DNA of 64,000 nucleotides, from assembly GCA_021234155.1 (NCBI GenBank), contig JAJEKV010000004.1, forward strand, positions 18,971,310 to 19,035,309. Reading direction: 5' to 3'. The stretch is from Isoetes taiwanensis. Taxonomy: Eukaryota; Streptophyta; Lycopodiopsida; Isoetales; Isoetaceae. This document shows, piece by piece, positions 1-11,700 of this stretch. The notes under the pieces are model-generated. The model was not told where the DNA came from and did no database searches. It was given only the letters and a program-made list of their open reading frames with translations. The stretch's first letter is position 1. The number at the start of each line of letters is the position of its first letter. The position numbers and the translations under genes were made by a program.

Positions 1-290
1 AAATGTTTGTTTTTGTTAGGGCCCGAAGGGCCCAAATTTTTTTTTAAGATAACAACCAACACATAACTACCATTAACATTAATTAACACAACCATGGGGT
101 CCAACACATTTAAATTAAAATCCCCCTTAAACCCCCTTTGGTTTGGGTGCATATTCACACGGGGGGTGACGTAGGGCAGCGAGAGCCCTTATAATTATAT
201 TTGGCACGTACAAAATCAACACCATATAGTATTTTTCTTGAAATCTTATAGTATTTTGCAAATCTTGTTATACAGTGTAGCAATAATAGA
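1..290 (+). repeat. Foldback-type repeat, copy 1 (truncated by window edge)
   Basis: The sequence begins with a GGGCCC-GAA-GGGCCC hairpin followed by CAACACATAACTACCATT and a block ending in GGTTTGGGTGCATATTCAC. All of this recurs near 49.2-49.8 kb. Positions 180-285 match the reverse complement of about 49440-49560, including the phrases CAACACCATATAGTATT and CTTATAGTATTTT. No protein is encoded. It is a non-autonomous mobile-element copy, seen directly as a dispersed repeat; its class is unknown. Confidence 0.75.
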
Positions 291-3030
291 TGTTTTTTGT
301 TTTTTGTGCTTCAGTGGAGTTAGGTTTTGACATCCTCCTTTAATTAATAAAGGCATGTTTCATTTTATAGCAAAACGAGGATCCAACCGTTGTTGATCTA
401 CAACAAAATGAACTTGCCATGATAGAGCATATTCGGCAACGGTGCTTATTGAGAAAATATCGAGCCAAAGAACCACCACCGGGTAATGTAGATTCTCCCA
501 CATGATCGAAAAGTAATGAATGGGGCTACGGACGAAGTTGCCGCAACAAATGCTATGTTACACACAAATGCAAAACACAAGATGTCATCTCCCGAATTCT
601 CTGCACAACCGAAAGCACGCCAATCCCCGCCCGCCTCGATAAAGGCGTGAAGAAATATTGGATGTAATCGAGAATAATCCTGTGACCCTTTTTGACAGGT
701 GAAACCGGCTCGGAAAGACAACAACAGTTTTGCATCCAACTTGGAGACCGGAAAGAACGGTATTTGTTCACCACATGATTTTTGGATGGGATGTGTATTT
801 ATTAGGTTTCACAACTTATACCGGAAGAAGCTGAACTACAAGGTTTTGGTGCGAGGCGTCCATATTTTGGTACCCAACCTAGAAGAATTGCGGCGATGAG
901 GTAGTTTCTTTACAACTCAAGTACATTGTGATTAAATTTTAAGGCACTTCCGTTAAGTACCGGGAGGAAGGACCAGGTAAAAGGATTGTGAAGTTATTCA
1001 ACCATGATGTTTGGGTTCTTTGTTTGCACCTCATAGAGACTCTCGCACATCGGGGTCCATATAAAGTGCAAATTTCTGCCTTTATATCAAATAGAAGCGG
1101 CTTTTAGTGAACATTCGAAGTGGATTTGGAACACATTGGAGGAAAGTTCTCCCATTGACATAATGGGTCGGGTGGTAGAAGCTACAAATGATGTGAAACA
1201 TATTTTCAAAATCTAGCTAAGAATATCTACATACCTCTCGCCCAAGCAAGGACAACATCACGACCATAATCATCTTCTGTCGGTGACGAAGCTCGCTTGA
1301 AAGAAGATCATCATCATCCGAGCTCGGCACTCACCGGGCGAGCTTTCAACTATATTATTTATGATATATCGGTGAAATCAGTTTAAGGGCATTTACATTT
1401 GTATTTCATGTTCCTAGTCCTAGTATATGATAACATAATTAAACCTCAACAAATATGTAAGAAACTCGTACTATAAATTGACTTTGAACTTTCAATTTGC
1501 TCGTGCGATTGTTCCCCTACCGCAAAATATCCGTATTTGAACTGACATTGCATAATCCATCATCAACACCCACACAACCATTTGCAGGATATGTCCGATC
1601 ATGTTTTCCATCCTCAGGAGAGCCATTCGAAACATGTTACAATCATTGGTGATTGTTGATTCAGGCATGACGACGATTCTTTGCGGATAATTTGTTCATA
1701 CCACCGGGTGCCTATACCAGAGAGAGGGACTTGTCTTAACTTTCAAGCTTCGGATCACACTTTAGATCCAAGCTCATGCAAGAGGAACCTTGAATTGGCT
1801 GAGGTAGTATTTTGTTTGCTTTATAATATGTTGACTTTCTAATATTCACATGTTGCTTCAATACTTCCGCCTCCATTAGTTTCGGGCCACAGCATTAGCC
1901 GAGGAAGAAGCTCTTTTATTATCTATTTGGACAACGGCGCCCTGCAGATCTCTCTCACTTGAGTGTAAGGTCGCCTCCTCATTTGACAAAAGATGTTGGT
2001 TTTAGAATTGAAATGGCAACATTCTACTTTTATGTGCATTTAGTTAATCCTTATTGTTGTGTTTATGACAATGCTTGCTGGAGTATTGGTGGAAAAGCAA
2101 GTTGTGGTTATTTGTTAGCCTAACTAACTTCGAAATTTCTTGTTCGAAATCTTGTTCATTTGTTGTGTTTCCCTTTTGAAACCTATGCTTAGGCCATTTG
2201 AGTGGCAAAGCCTCTTGCTTCCGATATGTACAATTATTCTTATTCATGCCATCCGTTTTTAATACCATAATGAAAGACAAACAAGTGTAATAGCCTAGAC
2301 ACAAAATAGGGAGCTTTTGATTTGGGAGAACTTTAAATATATAATGAATAGGGGCACGTTTGATGTCATATACAATGCTTTGTCCACGCTAAAGGTCTAA
2401 AGTTCCTTTGCATGCCACCAAGTCCTTTGTTCACCGTGTCCTTCCTTGTATGTTTAATGCATGTTGAAGATGCACTTTCGATTGGTAAAATGGATTAACA
2501 TGTAAAGACATACAGAGTTAATGGGTTGTTTGCTAAGGAATAGTAGTGTAACTCTTAAAAAGGTCTGCACATCTCATTCCATCTTCTTTTGACAGATCCT
2601 GCCAAATAAAATGTTGGATTATTTGGATGCTCCAGTACCGTTCATTGTGAGCCATCTATAACCACCAAGGCCTGTTGAGTTGCATGACAGAGTAGGCAAG
2701 CAAAGCTTGGCTTGGCAGTAATAGAACTTTGTTAAATGAATATTGTTTGAGGCCATCATTCTGGATTTCAGGTGTCATTGCTTCTTAAGGAGAGCTTCAT
2801 TAATTCTTTTGCAAGTCATGATCGTCCTTTCATCAAGGTTGGTATTAAATGCCACTCATCTTGTTGGACCATGTGGGTTAAGTTTTATAAATGCCGATTT
2901 AGGGCGAGAACTTGGCGACTTTTTGCAGATACACAACTGTTCTCAGCCACACAGATGCTGTTCTCTCAAATTTTCAAACTGATTAGTGCATTGTATCTAA
3001 AATGCCCATTGTACACTAGCTTTAAGTATT
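291..3030. other. Gene-free AT-rich stretch
   Basis: Only short ORFs in several frames, none with a recognisable domain. A few phrases on the plus strand around 400-900 look like eroded coding sequence but could not be joined or assigned. I see no RNA gene here. Confidence 0.5.
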
Positions 3031-3065
3031 CTTTTCTTCTTCTTCTTCTTCTTCTTCTTCTTCTT
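3031..3065 (+). repeat. (TTC)n microsatellite
   Basis: About eleven consecutive CTT/TTC units. Confidence 0.95.
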
Positions 3066-3464
3066 GTTCAAGGGATGGATTTTGTATCTATTTTCTGTAT
3101 TTGAAATCTAAAGGAATGCAATATACAAAATTTTGCGTCTTTCTAAGCAGAGTGACATTAACTGGCATTAAAATGTCAGCCGAAGCAACTTCATGCATAG
3201 GAGAAATCCTCACTTCCCACTTATGGTCTTTAAACTTGGCTATCTTGCATACGTTGCCCAAAAAGTGGAATTATTGCTACACTTGTTCATGTTCCAGAGG
3301 ATGTCGTGAATGTGAAGGTCGCGATTGGATGTCTTGAATGCTACAATTGGCCATGTAATATATTATTTGATTGGAAATGTGGAAAAATCTAAAGCATATG
3401 TTTTTTGTCCGAGTATTGAGGAGATTCTATATTGTTGTTGAATTTTGTGATAAACGAGTGTAAG

Positions 3465-4263
3465 TGGGCTCATGCGAAGATTATCGAAAGCAATATTGAA
3501 AGAAGCACTTATATTGGAATCTTGTGGTTAGAAATTACGCTAATTGTGGTGCTTTGAAGGAGGCACAAACTGTGTTTAACAAAATTCTGCAGAAAAATAT
3601 TTTTTCCTGGACTGCCATAATTCCAGCATATGTGCAAAGGTTCTAGATAAGTAAGGTATTTGAACTTTACTTTAAAATGGTGCAATGGGGTATAAACCCA
3701 GATAAGTGATCTTTATTATGATTTTGCAAGCATGGACACAGCTGAAACTAAGTTAATCCATTCTAGAATTAAGTTAATCCATTCATGCATTCTAGAATGT
3801 AAATATGCTGGGGAAACTTTTTGTGGCATCTGCCCTTATTAATGTCTATGGAAGGTGTGGAAGTTTGGAGAATGTCAATCTTTTGTTTCACATAATGTAT
3901 GGAAGGGACTTCAAAGCTTGGGTCACTGTAATGCAAGCACACACTGAACAAGGTTATGATAAGGAGGCATTGCAGCTTTTTCATCTGTTGCACTCCAATA
4001 ATACCAAATTAAATGTTGTCAGTTTCACTGTTATTTTGGATGCCTCTACTGAATATAGCTTTTGGGCATCAGACATTTCTGTGCAGAATGCATTGATTGA
4101 CATGTATGACAAGTGTGACAGTTTGGAGGAGGCTGTTATTGTGTTTGATAACATGAATGTCCATGATCTATTATCATGGAATACTATAATTTCAGCACAT
4201 ATATGGAATTGTGGTGGGAGGGAGGCCCTTCTTCTAATATGGCAAATGCTATTAAGTTCTTAG
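3465..4263 (+). pseudogene. PPR protein pseudogene (PLS type)
   Basis: PPR proteins bind organellar RNA in plants, acting in editing, splicing or processing. The open 152-codon part (3805-4263) shows consecutive PPR helices: ALINVYGRCGSLENV, then DKEALQLFHLLHSN, then ALIDMYDKCDSLEEA, then DLLSWNTIISAH. Upstream (3465-3720) the same family continues in other frames, with WAHAKIIESNIERSTYIG and NYANCGALKEAQTVF, interrupted by at least one frameshift and an in-frame TAG after AYVQRF. The second repeat block is also shorter than a normal P-L-S triplet, around LDASTEYSFWASD. There is no start, transit peptide or E/DYW tail. The WNTIISA and ALIDMY signatures point to the PLS class. A functional short PPR starting at 3805 is possible but unlikely. 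Confidence 0.85.
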
Positions 4264-4774
4264 CAATCTTATTTAATTTATAATATGGAGTTCTTCCTTC
4301 ATGTCAACTAAATCGACATGCAAAACCATTGACAATTTCTAAGTCCTTTTGCATTGTCTATTACCCTCTAAGTTATAAGGAATTAAAGTTCTCTTGCAAA
4401 GGATCAAGTGGCGTGTACACAAGTCCCTCTTCTTGTTGTATAGGCTACAACTTATCATATTGTAACAATGGCATTTGGTTTTCCATTAATATGTTAAATG
4501 CTTTCAACATGATGTTAAATTTCATGATGGTTTGTACCCAAAATTAATTGACACCAACCAACTTAAATGGGATTAATACATTAGCAAAGCACTTAAACAC
4601 GCATATTCGAAACAAAATAGTTATATTATCAAAGCACGAATTGATTGTTTTTTACCATTGGGTATTCTATTCTTAATATTTGTGTGCATTCAGTAGGAAA
4701 ATAAAAGTATGTATTCATACAGGCCGTGTACAATTTCATTGCTAATATAACTAGCCCCGATATAAGAAATGACC

Positions 4775-4868
4775 CAACAAGAACCATTAAAACGAAAAGA
4801 CAACAAGAAACATGAAAACACACTCTCGGGCCACCGGAGGGCAACCCTCCGTGCGCAGCACCTTGTTT
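4775..4868 (+). repeat. Double-hairpin repeat terminus, copy 1
   Basis: The core is GGAGGG-CAA-CCCTCC (4836-4850), directly followed by GTGC-GCA-GCAC (4851-4861) and CTTGTTT. The flanking stretch with CACACTCTCGGGCCACC is shared with copies near 28.43, 43.20 and 62.06 kb. Two adjacent stem-loops at a conserved edge suggest the end of a non-autonomous mobile element. Confidence 0.75.
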
Positions 4869-5260
4869 TATCTTAATTTCAGTCTTTTCAAATTCAGCCT
4901 AAATTTCACCTTTTTTTTTAATTTTCTTTCCATAAATACAAAGTTGTCGCCGAATAATGGCCCTAAATGAAAGGAAAAAAACACCGAACCTCTTCAAATT
5001 CTCAACAAATTTCAAAAAAGACCAATTTCAGAAATGTGGTGTTTTTCAAAAGGGAATCTTCAAAATGGGAGTGCTGCAACACTCCCGTCTAATTTGCAAC
5101 AGTGTTCATAGCCAAAACATGCTACGCCATGGCCAGACTCCGACAAATCTGCGCCATAGCCAAAGCAAAAGGAAAAATAGTGACGAGGCATAACCCATTT
5201 ATAATGGTGATGACGTGGTAGACATGGTGATGATGTGGCAGAATAATACCTAAAGAAACT

Positions 5261-5539
5261 CTATGTTTTGTAAAAGGCCCCTTGGGCCTTTTTCTTGAAG
5301 GTTAAGGTGGCCTCCTCACTTCGCGGGTCGGCCACCTTTCCCTTCCAGAAAAAGGCCCAACGGGCCTTCCCCGTATACATAATGTTTGCAGAATGAATGA
5401 TACTTCTAAGTCTATCTTTACTGGGCTCCCTCCAGGTAGCATGTTGCTTTTTTTCCATTCTAGACCCATACATGCATGCTGCAGCTGCAATATTAATTCC
5501 TGCTACGAGGCCCATTGGCAAACCTTTGTTGTACTGCAT
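5261..5539 (-). other. Unassigned ORF spanning a pair of GGCCC hairpins
   Basis: A 92-codon frame with no recognised domain. It contains two short stem-loops, GGCCCCTTGGGCC (5277-5289) and GGCCC-AAC-GGGCC (about 5355-5367). They resemble the hairpins at 17-31 and 49758-49772. I regard the open frame as incidental to a small repeat element. Confidence 0.3.
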
Positions 5540-6278
5540 TACCCCATGTTGTACTGTAACAATAGACCCCTACACATATGGCTAGTTAGAGACATGCCAC
5601 ACATTAAAGACCTCAATTACAATGATTGGCTGGACATTGATTTCCATAAGTTTGCTAAAGCTTTTGCAGGAAGCAGCATATAACTATGTTAACTAGTGAT
5701 AATTGTTGAAAGATGAGGATGATCAATCTGTAAGACTAAAAGACTATATTTATTAGAAAATTGGAGGTGTAAGCATCCAGGATTAGAGTTCATTTTCAAA
5801 CATTTTTATTACTTGTCCATTCTTGTAGTGTTGTTCCAAGCCTAAAGCATGCTCAACTTTGGAACTTTTTATTTAGATATGATACTTGGCCTATTGTAAG
5901 GGGAACGATTGCACTAGCGAAGCAATTGGTTGGCAATGTCAAGGCAAAGACACCAACTACAATTTAGACTTGTAACTAGCGTCTTGTTATTAATACAAAC
6001 ACGTACTATAAAACATAGTGATCAGGGGCCTGGGCGGCATGTTAGGGAAAACATAGCTTAAGTTATTGAGCATATACCATATTGTCTGGTCAAACCAGAT
6101 CATGTTTTCATTACACTCGTTTGCTCTTGTTTTTGCCTTTATTTGTATCTTCACAAATACATTTAAAATATGGGCACATTGTCCTCCATAAACGTTTCAG
6201 ATACAAGTAATCTCTTTTTATGTTGCCATAAGCCATATGACCCTTCTGAGTTAAGATCATAAAGTCACTCTTCGTGCA
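5540..6278. other. No gene recognised
   Basis: AT-rich sequence with only short, unsupported ORFs and no clear repeats. Confidence 0.4.
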
Positions 6279-6725
6279 TTATTTGTCAAAGAACCTAGTG
6301 TTTACATTAAGCTTAATTCTGGTCCTTTTTATCCTTTGCATTCTAAATGCCGCTGTTGTAGCATCATATACCTTTTCTTTAGTAAGTCCGCCAAGGATCA
6401 TCCAGGCATCTTCACTGATTCGAGCAAGAGCTCTAAAGTTTTTGGTTCTCCATAAAGCCTGGTTACTCAAGAGTCCATGGCTTTCAACTAGCCTATGAGG
6501 TATGATAGGAAATTTCAGGCAATTCTTCAGATTGAATTTGAACTTAATATCAATATCATTGTTGCTTAGAGAGGTATTGGACTGTAATATAGCCTTGTCT
6601 TCCTCAATTAGAATGTCAGCACTAAAAAGGTCATCATCAGTGAGGGCACTTTTAGTATGTAGCTCAGGTTTGTCCATGTGAACCAGCTCACCATCATTAG
6701 CATATAACCAACACATATATACCAT
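6279..6725 (-). CDS. Unassigned ORF, probably a relic exon
   Basis: A 148-codon open frame, long for this AT-rich region. It has an acidic first half (ALTDDDLFSADILIEEDKA) and a basic second half (MQRIKRTRIKLN). I do not recognise it. Its first codons overlap the foldback repeat at 6705-6836, so the true 5' end is elsewhere or lost. It may be a relic exon of a host gene interrupted by that repeat. No start context or splice site supports a full gene. Confidence 0.3.
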   Translation of the reverse strand: MVYMCWLYANDGELVHMDKPELHTKSALTDDDLFSADILIEEDKAILQSNTSLSNNDIDIKFKFNLKNCLKFPIIPHRLVESHGLLSNQALWRTKNFRALARISEDAWMILGGLTKEKVYDATTAAFRMQRIKRTRIKLNVNTRFFDK

Positions 6726-6836
6726 TAATATTAATCAACTCAAACCATTGCATCCAACACATTTAAAATAAAATCCCCCTAAAACCCCTTTTGGTTTGGG
6801 TGCATATTCACACGGGGGGTTACTCTGGGCACCGAG
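6705..6836 (+). repeat. Foldback-type repeat, partial copy
   Basis: Matches positions 60-170 and the left arm at 49.2-49.35 kb through phrases such as CATCCAACACATTTAAA and TTTGGTTTGGGTGCATATTC. Only one arm is present. Confidence 0.8.
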
Positions 6837-7887
6837 TAAAAGTACATGCAATATATTACATGCAATATGTAAAAATAGCTATGCAGCATGCAAGTTAGTG
6901 GATTAACAAGTCCAAATTAGCATCTTGTTTATCCCTGTACAAAAGCCACAATCTGTCCAGCATTTTTGAGAGCCAAGAGTATGCTTGTACTTGATGAACT
7001 TGTACATAATTACCATGCATTATTCCTGTGTGTGGCTGTCATTTAGAACAGTTGAAGTACAAGGGCATTGCATGCCAGTCTGCCACATTTGTTTCAGTCT
7101 CATATAATAAGAGAATACTACCTCAGCATTATGTATGTGTGTTACAGTGTTGTTCAACACAGAGGTACCCACATCTGCACAAAGGTACTCATATCTGCTG
7201 ATATATATGGAATTATAATTCTTAACTAGCCAAGGCAAAGTCTGCATATGCAGTATATTATATAGCCTAATAATTGAATGTATCTTAATCATTTAAAATT
7301 GTGTATCTAACTGGTAACCAGGTCAAGATCTGCTCCCTATTTCTTCATGTATCAAGAGAAATGAACTTACATAATACATAATAATTGTTAAGAGCTTGAC
7401 ATAGTGATCTTAGACGAACTACAGAGCCAACCATCATATGTATGGCCAGTCATAGATAAATGATTAAGTCTAAAGCAATACTTGATCTGTTAGATTCAGA
7501 TCTTGCAGCACTCATAATCCTATATTTGCGAGTCTACAAATGTATAATCATCCAGTCTATTTAAAGTTACTGCACAAGTTATGCCAGTCCACAATATTGC
7601 CCAAATTCATGCGCAGTTAGATCTCTTAGTAGTAGAACCTGTGGTCATATATGCATCCATCATTCTTCATATAGATAGCCACTATCAGGTTCCTAAATTC
7701 ACTTAAGGCTATCACTATGGGCAGCTTTGGCTAAACACTGCTCTAGTTTCCAGGAATTTATTATTGTAATCTATGAGATAGATAGTCATATCTACATTTT
7801 TGTTCCTTATTCAGAGATACTACTGTGTAAACGATCTGTAAGATATCTACCCATATATAGTAGAGCTTATATATTCTTTAAATTTAT
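6837..7887. other. No gene recognised
   Basis: AT-rich sequence with short ORFs only and no convincing repeat or RNA gene. Confidence 0.4.
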
Positions 7888-8226
7888 CTAGCCCATTCCA
7901 TTTACAAAATATAAAGTAATAAGCAAAGCCCTCAAGAAACCTGATTTTTGTCTGGGATTTTCGTCTGGATCAGAGTCATTGTCTTGTGTTTTCTTAACAT
8001 TTTGTGCAGTGATATATCCCTCTTGATGTCTGCCTCCAAATGATTTTTGCACTCTCTGGTTGCCGTCTCTAGCATTTTTAATTTCATTTTTGGCTAAAAC
8101 CACCTCTAGAGACTTTGGGATCCATGATTCGATAGAATAGCAATCTAACTCTTGCTTCAATACATCCAAGTTCAGCGTCCGCTCCACCGATGCAAACGTT
8201 TCTACACCATCTAAATCGTAGCCCAT
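7888..8226 (-). CDS. Unassigned ORF
   Basis: A 112-codon frame beginning MGYDLDGVETFASVERTLN. It has a charged middle containing DNDSDPDENPRQKSG and a hydrophobic end, LRALLITLYFV. The same frame stays open a little upstream of the ATG (YLQNQYCENQAQN), so it may be an internal exon rather than a first exon. No family recognised and no conserved neighbour. Confidence 0.3.
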   Translation of the reverse strand: MGYDLDGVETFASVERTLNLDVLKQELDCYSIESWIPKSLEVVLAKNEIKNARDGNQRVQKSFGGRHQEGYITAQNVKKTQDNDSDPDENPRQKSGFLRALLITLYFVNGMG

Positions 8227-8639
8227 ATTTTGGGCTTGATTTTCACAATATTGATTTTGTAAATATCTTTAAGATATGCTCAGGCCAGGGTAGCTGACGA
8301 GATCCGCCATCCTCGGGCAGCCTCTATTGTAAACAAAATAGAAGTAGGGTCGTTGTTATTCCCTGGCGCCCAATCCTAAGGCGACGCGTGTCATCGCCCA
8401 ATACTATGGAATGGAAGTTGGCTTGCTTCATTAACCGACCGGCTCTTTGTTACTTCTTTTGTCTGTTCTTTCTTTGTGCTATATTCTTGATGTTCTTCAT
8501 CCAAAGCAAGATCTTCAACGTTCTTTTACGTTTCTGGCCGGGAACGGCTTTGCAAGGCAAGTATGCGGATCTTCGCGCGCGTGATCTTCGCAGTAAGGCC
8601 TAAGAGCGAGGATCTTCGCGGGGGCAACATCAAGAACAT

Positions 8640-8790
8640 TAAAATACATTTAAGAACTCTTCAAATATGTTCAAATCTATTAAAATCTCTGTTCAAATCT
8701 CTGTTCTTGGCCGGAACCCTTAAAATACATTCAAGAACTCTTGAAATCTGTTCAAATCTCGGTTCTAATCTCTGTTCTTGGCCGGAACCG
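8640..8790 (+). repeat. Tandem duplication, about 80 bp x 2
   Basis: The phrases AAAATACATT(T/C)AAGAACTCTT and TCTCTGTTCTTGGCCGGAAC each occur twice, at about 8640-8716 and 8723-8789. Confidence 0.9.
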
Positions 8791-8813
8791 CTTAGCTCCC
8801 CTACTTCTATTTT

Positions 8814-8927
8814 GATGGGGAAAAGAAATGGGTTCCCATTTTTCCGATTTGACCCCCCGCTCCCTCGGTGGTCGTGGGACCCCAACCACCGATCGGAAAA
8901 GGGGACCCCATTTCCTTTCCCCCATAC
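8814..8927. repeat. Long inverted repeat with nested hairpin
   Basis: Arms of about 35 bp at 8814-8848 and 8892-8927 are nearly complementary; the left arm carries GAAATGGGTTCCC and the right GGGGACCCCATTTC. A second stem, CGGTGGT/ACCACCG, lies inside. The whole block folds into one long hairpin. It is GC-richer than its flanks and could be a short MITE-like element or a small-RNA source. Folding is inferred from base complementarity only. Confidence 0.8.
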
Positions 8928-9630
8928 AAAAGCCAAGCAATAAATTAAGACCGCCCTTGCTTTCGATTTTTTAAGGTAATGCTTTACCTTAACATCCAAA
9001 ATACAATATGAAAACAATTTCCCAATGAACTCCACAGTTAATTATCCTAAGGCATGGTAACCATAAAGTTGCTCTTATTGCATTACACCCTATGAGATGG
9101 ATAAACTAAAGGCCACCATCTATGAGCAGAGGCTAGCCATGCCATAGTGCATATGTAATTAATCACTAGCATAATTAGATGGGTCAAAATCTTGCAACCT
9201 ATCTCAGGTCACTATTTGTTAACCATTTATAGAGTATACATTCTCCAGTGAAAAATATGCATTAACTTAAACAAAAAAAGAAGGGGCCCAACTATAAAAA
9301 GGTATAAACAACCTACCATTAAAGAATACAACATAGCCAACCCATCCAACACGAAAAATTACTGGTATTTTTGTTGGTAAATATTTCCTCAATAATTTAA
9401 CCTAATCAAATGCAAAAGTGAATCCAAGCCTAAAACTGCCCAGTGAATCCAAGCCTAAACCGCCTAATCCCTTCCTTTTTAAGCCTTTTTTACCTTTTTT
9501 TTTTTCTTTTAATAACAAATGTGGTACTAAGCAGGATACTTGAACATATATACTGAAAAGAGTAACAAATTTGTATTTATACAAAAAATGTTTATAATTT
9601 ATAGAACAAGTATGCAGTATCTATTTTAAC
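8928..9630. other. No gene recognised
   Basis: AT-rich sequence with a T-rich tract near 9490-9510; no supported gene. Confidence 0.4.
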
Positions 9631-9910
9631 AATTATCCCCTCTAATCCTCCGTGCTAGATGCAAGTCCTTTGGCATAATGGTAACATGCTTCACATGAAT
9701 AGCACAAAGGTTGGCCACCATATAGTTCTTAGCTGCCTCTTGCAAGGCAAACTTGACATAAATCTGGAATCGGAGGTCGGTCCTAAAACTCTTGACACTT
9801 TCTCGGACTAGCCGCTTAAAGCGAAACTTTCATATCAGAAGTTCAGTGGTCTTTTAAAACTTAGGCCATGGTACCCGGCCGCTACCTACGCGGCTTCCTT
9901 GGGGCAGCCA
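9631..9910 (-). pseudogene. Histone H3 pseudogene
   Basis: Histone H3 is a nucleosome core subunit. Reading the minus strand, the H3 order is visible: [71 protein letters not shown]. Several stops break the frame: TAG after PRR, TAA after RPGTMA and TGA after TELLI. At least one frameshift lies between RPGTMA and KTTELL. About five residues of the usual loop (VGLFEDT region) are missing before NLCAIH. No intron is seen, consistent with a retrocopy or an old intronless copy. The many core matches make the identity secure, and the stops make it non-functional. Confidence 0.9.
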
Positions 9911-10594
9911 TGCGATGCATTGTGGCAAAGATAAGGAGAGATGGCAAAGGCATTTCGGTTCGCCCCGTCACCGACCACGACGATGTAGCCTTACTCACTT
10001 TGCCTACAACTTGGAGGTGCACTTTATAGTCGTCCCTGAGTTTGCGTACGGTATACTTATGCCTTCTCTTTCCAGAGGGATCTTGATTGTTGATTCCATT
10101 TGGGACGTCTCGATCTAGCCAGCAATTCTGCTCGCTATCCCCTCTGATGCGTAGCATAAACTGTGGAAACGAACTTTTCATCTTGCGCGTGAATGGCTGT
10201 TTATCTTTAAGGGCATGGATATTGCAAATAAAATTCTTCTTCAGTGGACGTAAAATAAAATTGTTATGGCTTATAATTGTTTTTCTCTTGACCAAGAGAA
10301 CAAAGTACTGATTTGGCATACTTACCTTTAGATTCATTCTTATGCATAAACAAGTGGTTGTGCTCAGTTGGATCAGTTTGTTCGTGGTCTTTGCATTTTA
10401 TATTGTTATAGTTTTTGGTTGGTGAATAAAGCTTGTCGTCCTTCAAAAAAAACTTTTCACGTAACCATAACAAAAATCTAACATGAAACTTGACCTTAAC
10501 AAATGCTCATTTTTAGTTTTTATTCTTTATTTTATTCATCATTGAATATTTATCTACAAGAGATGGCTAGGGATTCGGCACAACTTTGCCGCAA

Positions 10595-11265
10595 GCCATA
10601 GATAACTCCACCGTATGAGCCCAAAAGATCCCTTTCTTTCAACTTGTTAAAAGCACAAGCAGTGACAAAGCTATCAAATCCTGCATTATGGGAAGGACCT
10701 TCTTTTTGAACCCCCAAGTTTTGAGCCACATTACTTAAGCTTCCATAGATATGACACCCAAACTTGGTCATATACTTCACATCATATCTCGAGGGGAAAG
10801 TCATGGATCCATGAGCACAAAGAAATCATCTTGTGAGTCGGGCAAATCTTGGCAAGAAAAAAAGCAAGCAAGTATGCAATGTCGTATCGCCCAGAAAGTG
10901 ATCGGTTAGGCTCCCATTGAAAAGAAACATGTCCTTGTGAAAGAGGAGCCTAACAAAGTCATCATCGGTATGCCATATAGTTGAAGATAATCAAAATTGA
11001 TGCCATTTTGGCATAGAAAATCAACTGAGTCTTGAATAGTCATCCACGTCCAAATCAAACGGAAGTTGAATTCCCAAAAATAGGGGGAATCTACCATGGT
11101 CATCAAAAATGTGAGGCCCAAGGCTGGATGATCTTGAGCGTGTTAACATTTTTTGCAATGTGGGATAGTGCATGAGAGGCCCTTGCTCATGTGGCTAGGG
11201 GTTGCACTACTACTCGAGAAATTCAATGTCACCGCAACATTGGAGTAGTGCTTGGAAATGTTAGA
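10595..11265 (-). pseudogene. CAF1: CAF1-type CCR4-NOT deadenylase pseudogene
   Basis: CAF1 is the DEDD-type 3'-5' exonuclease of the CCR4-NOT complex that shortens mRNA poly(A) tails in the cytoplasm. Family landmarks run in order on the minus strand: NVAVTLNF (where MDTEFPG is expected), RVVVQPLAT, NVNTLKIIQ, DDHGRFP, FDLDVDDY, DSVDFLCQNGINFD, LPDSQDDFFVLMD, FPSRYDVKYMTKFG, GPSHNAGFDSFVTACAF and YGGVIYGL. They lie in shifting frames with stops after PLAT and after LMDP. The first catalytic DTE is replaced by TLN. The rest of the gene is colinear without introns, as in a retrocopy. The downstream 84-codon frame (10550-10804) alone could not give an active nuclease. Confidence 0.92.
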
Positions 11266-11499
11266 TATGTGCTGCAATTGGTCTCAGTTATATCTCCATA
11301 CTTGTATTCGGCCGAATCGAGGTGATCCAATCACTGTTAAAATTTTGTCAAAAGCAGAATCCATGCCACAAGATAACAACTTACAATTTTTTATTTTGGT
11401 CACGAGAGGGGAGATGAGCGGAGAAGAGTTTATGAGGTCAGTCAGATGCGGTTTTTCAATGCTCACCTGAACTTTATATCCGCATTTTTATTGAAAGAA

Positions 11500-11625
11500 A
11501 AGGTAAATGGGAAAGGAAAAGGGTAAATGATATTTTCAGGAAAAAAGTCAAATACGCTTTTGGAAAAGGTAAATAGAAAAGAAAAGGTAAATGATATTTT
11601 CAGGTAAAGGTCAAACACGCTTTTT
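11500..11625 (+). repeat. Imperfect tandem duplication, about 62 bp x 2
   Basis: GGTAAATGATATTTTCAGG followed by GTCAAA-ACGCTTTT occurs twice, separated by purine-rich sequence. Confidence 0.8.
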
Positions 11626-11634
11626 GGTTAGAAG

Positions 11635-11700
11635 ATGTTTTCTGGTTTTTACGGTGCGAGCGGCAAATTCGAAGCTACCATGAAAGAGCAAGCGAAGCAG
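11635..11700 (+). CDS. Possible first exon of an unidentified gene
   Basis: An ATG opens 22 codons (MFSGFYGASGKFEATMKEQ then AKQ) and runs directly into a good donor, GTAAGC. A possible 27-nt exon (AYQHPPTLQ, about 12466-12492) between a pyrimidine-AG and GTATGT would keep phase 0. I do not recognise the protein and could not extend it further, so this is a weak call. Confidence 0.25.

Noticed and set aside
9882-10337. 151-codon minus-strand ORF
   Set aside because: Its end overlaps the histone H3 relic (AAPRKPRR) and the rest shows no recognised domain; the frame is probably chance.
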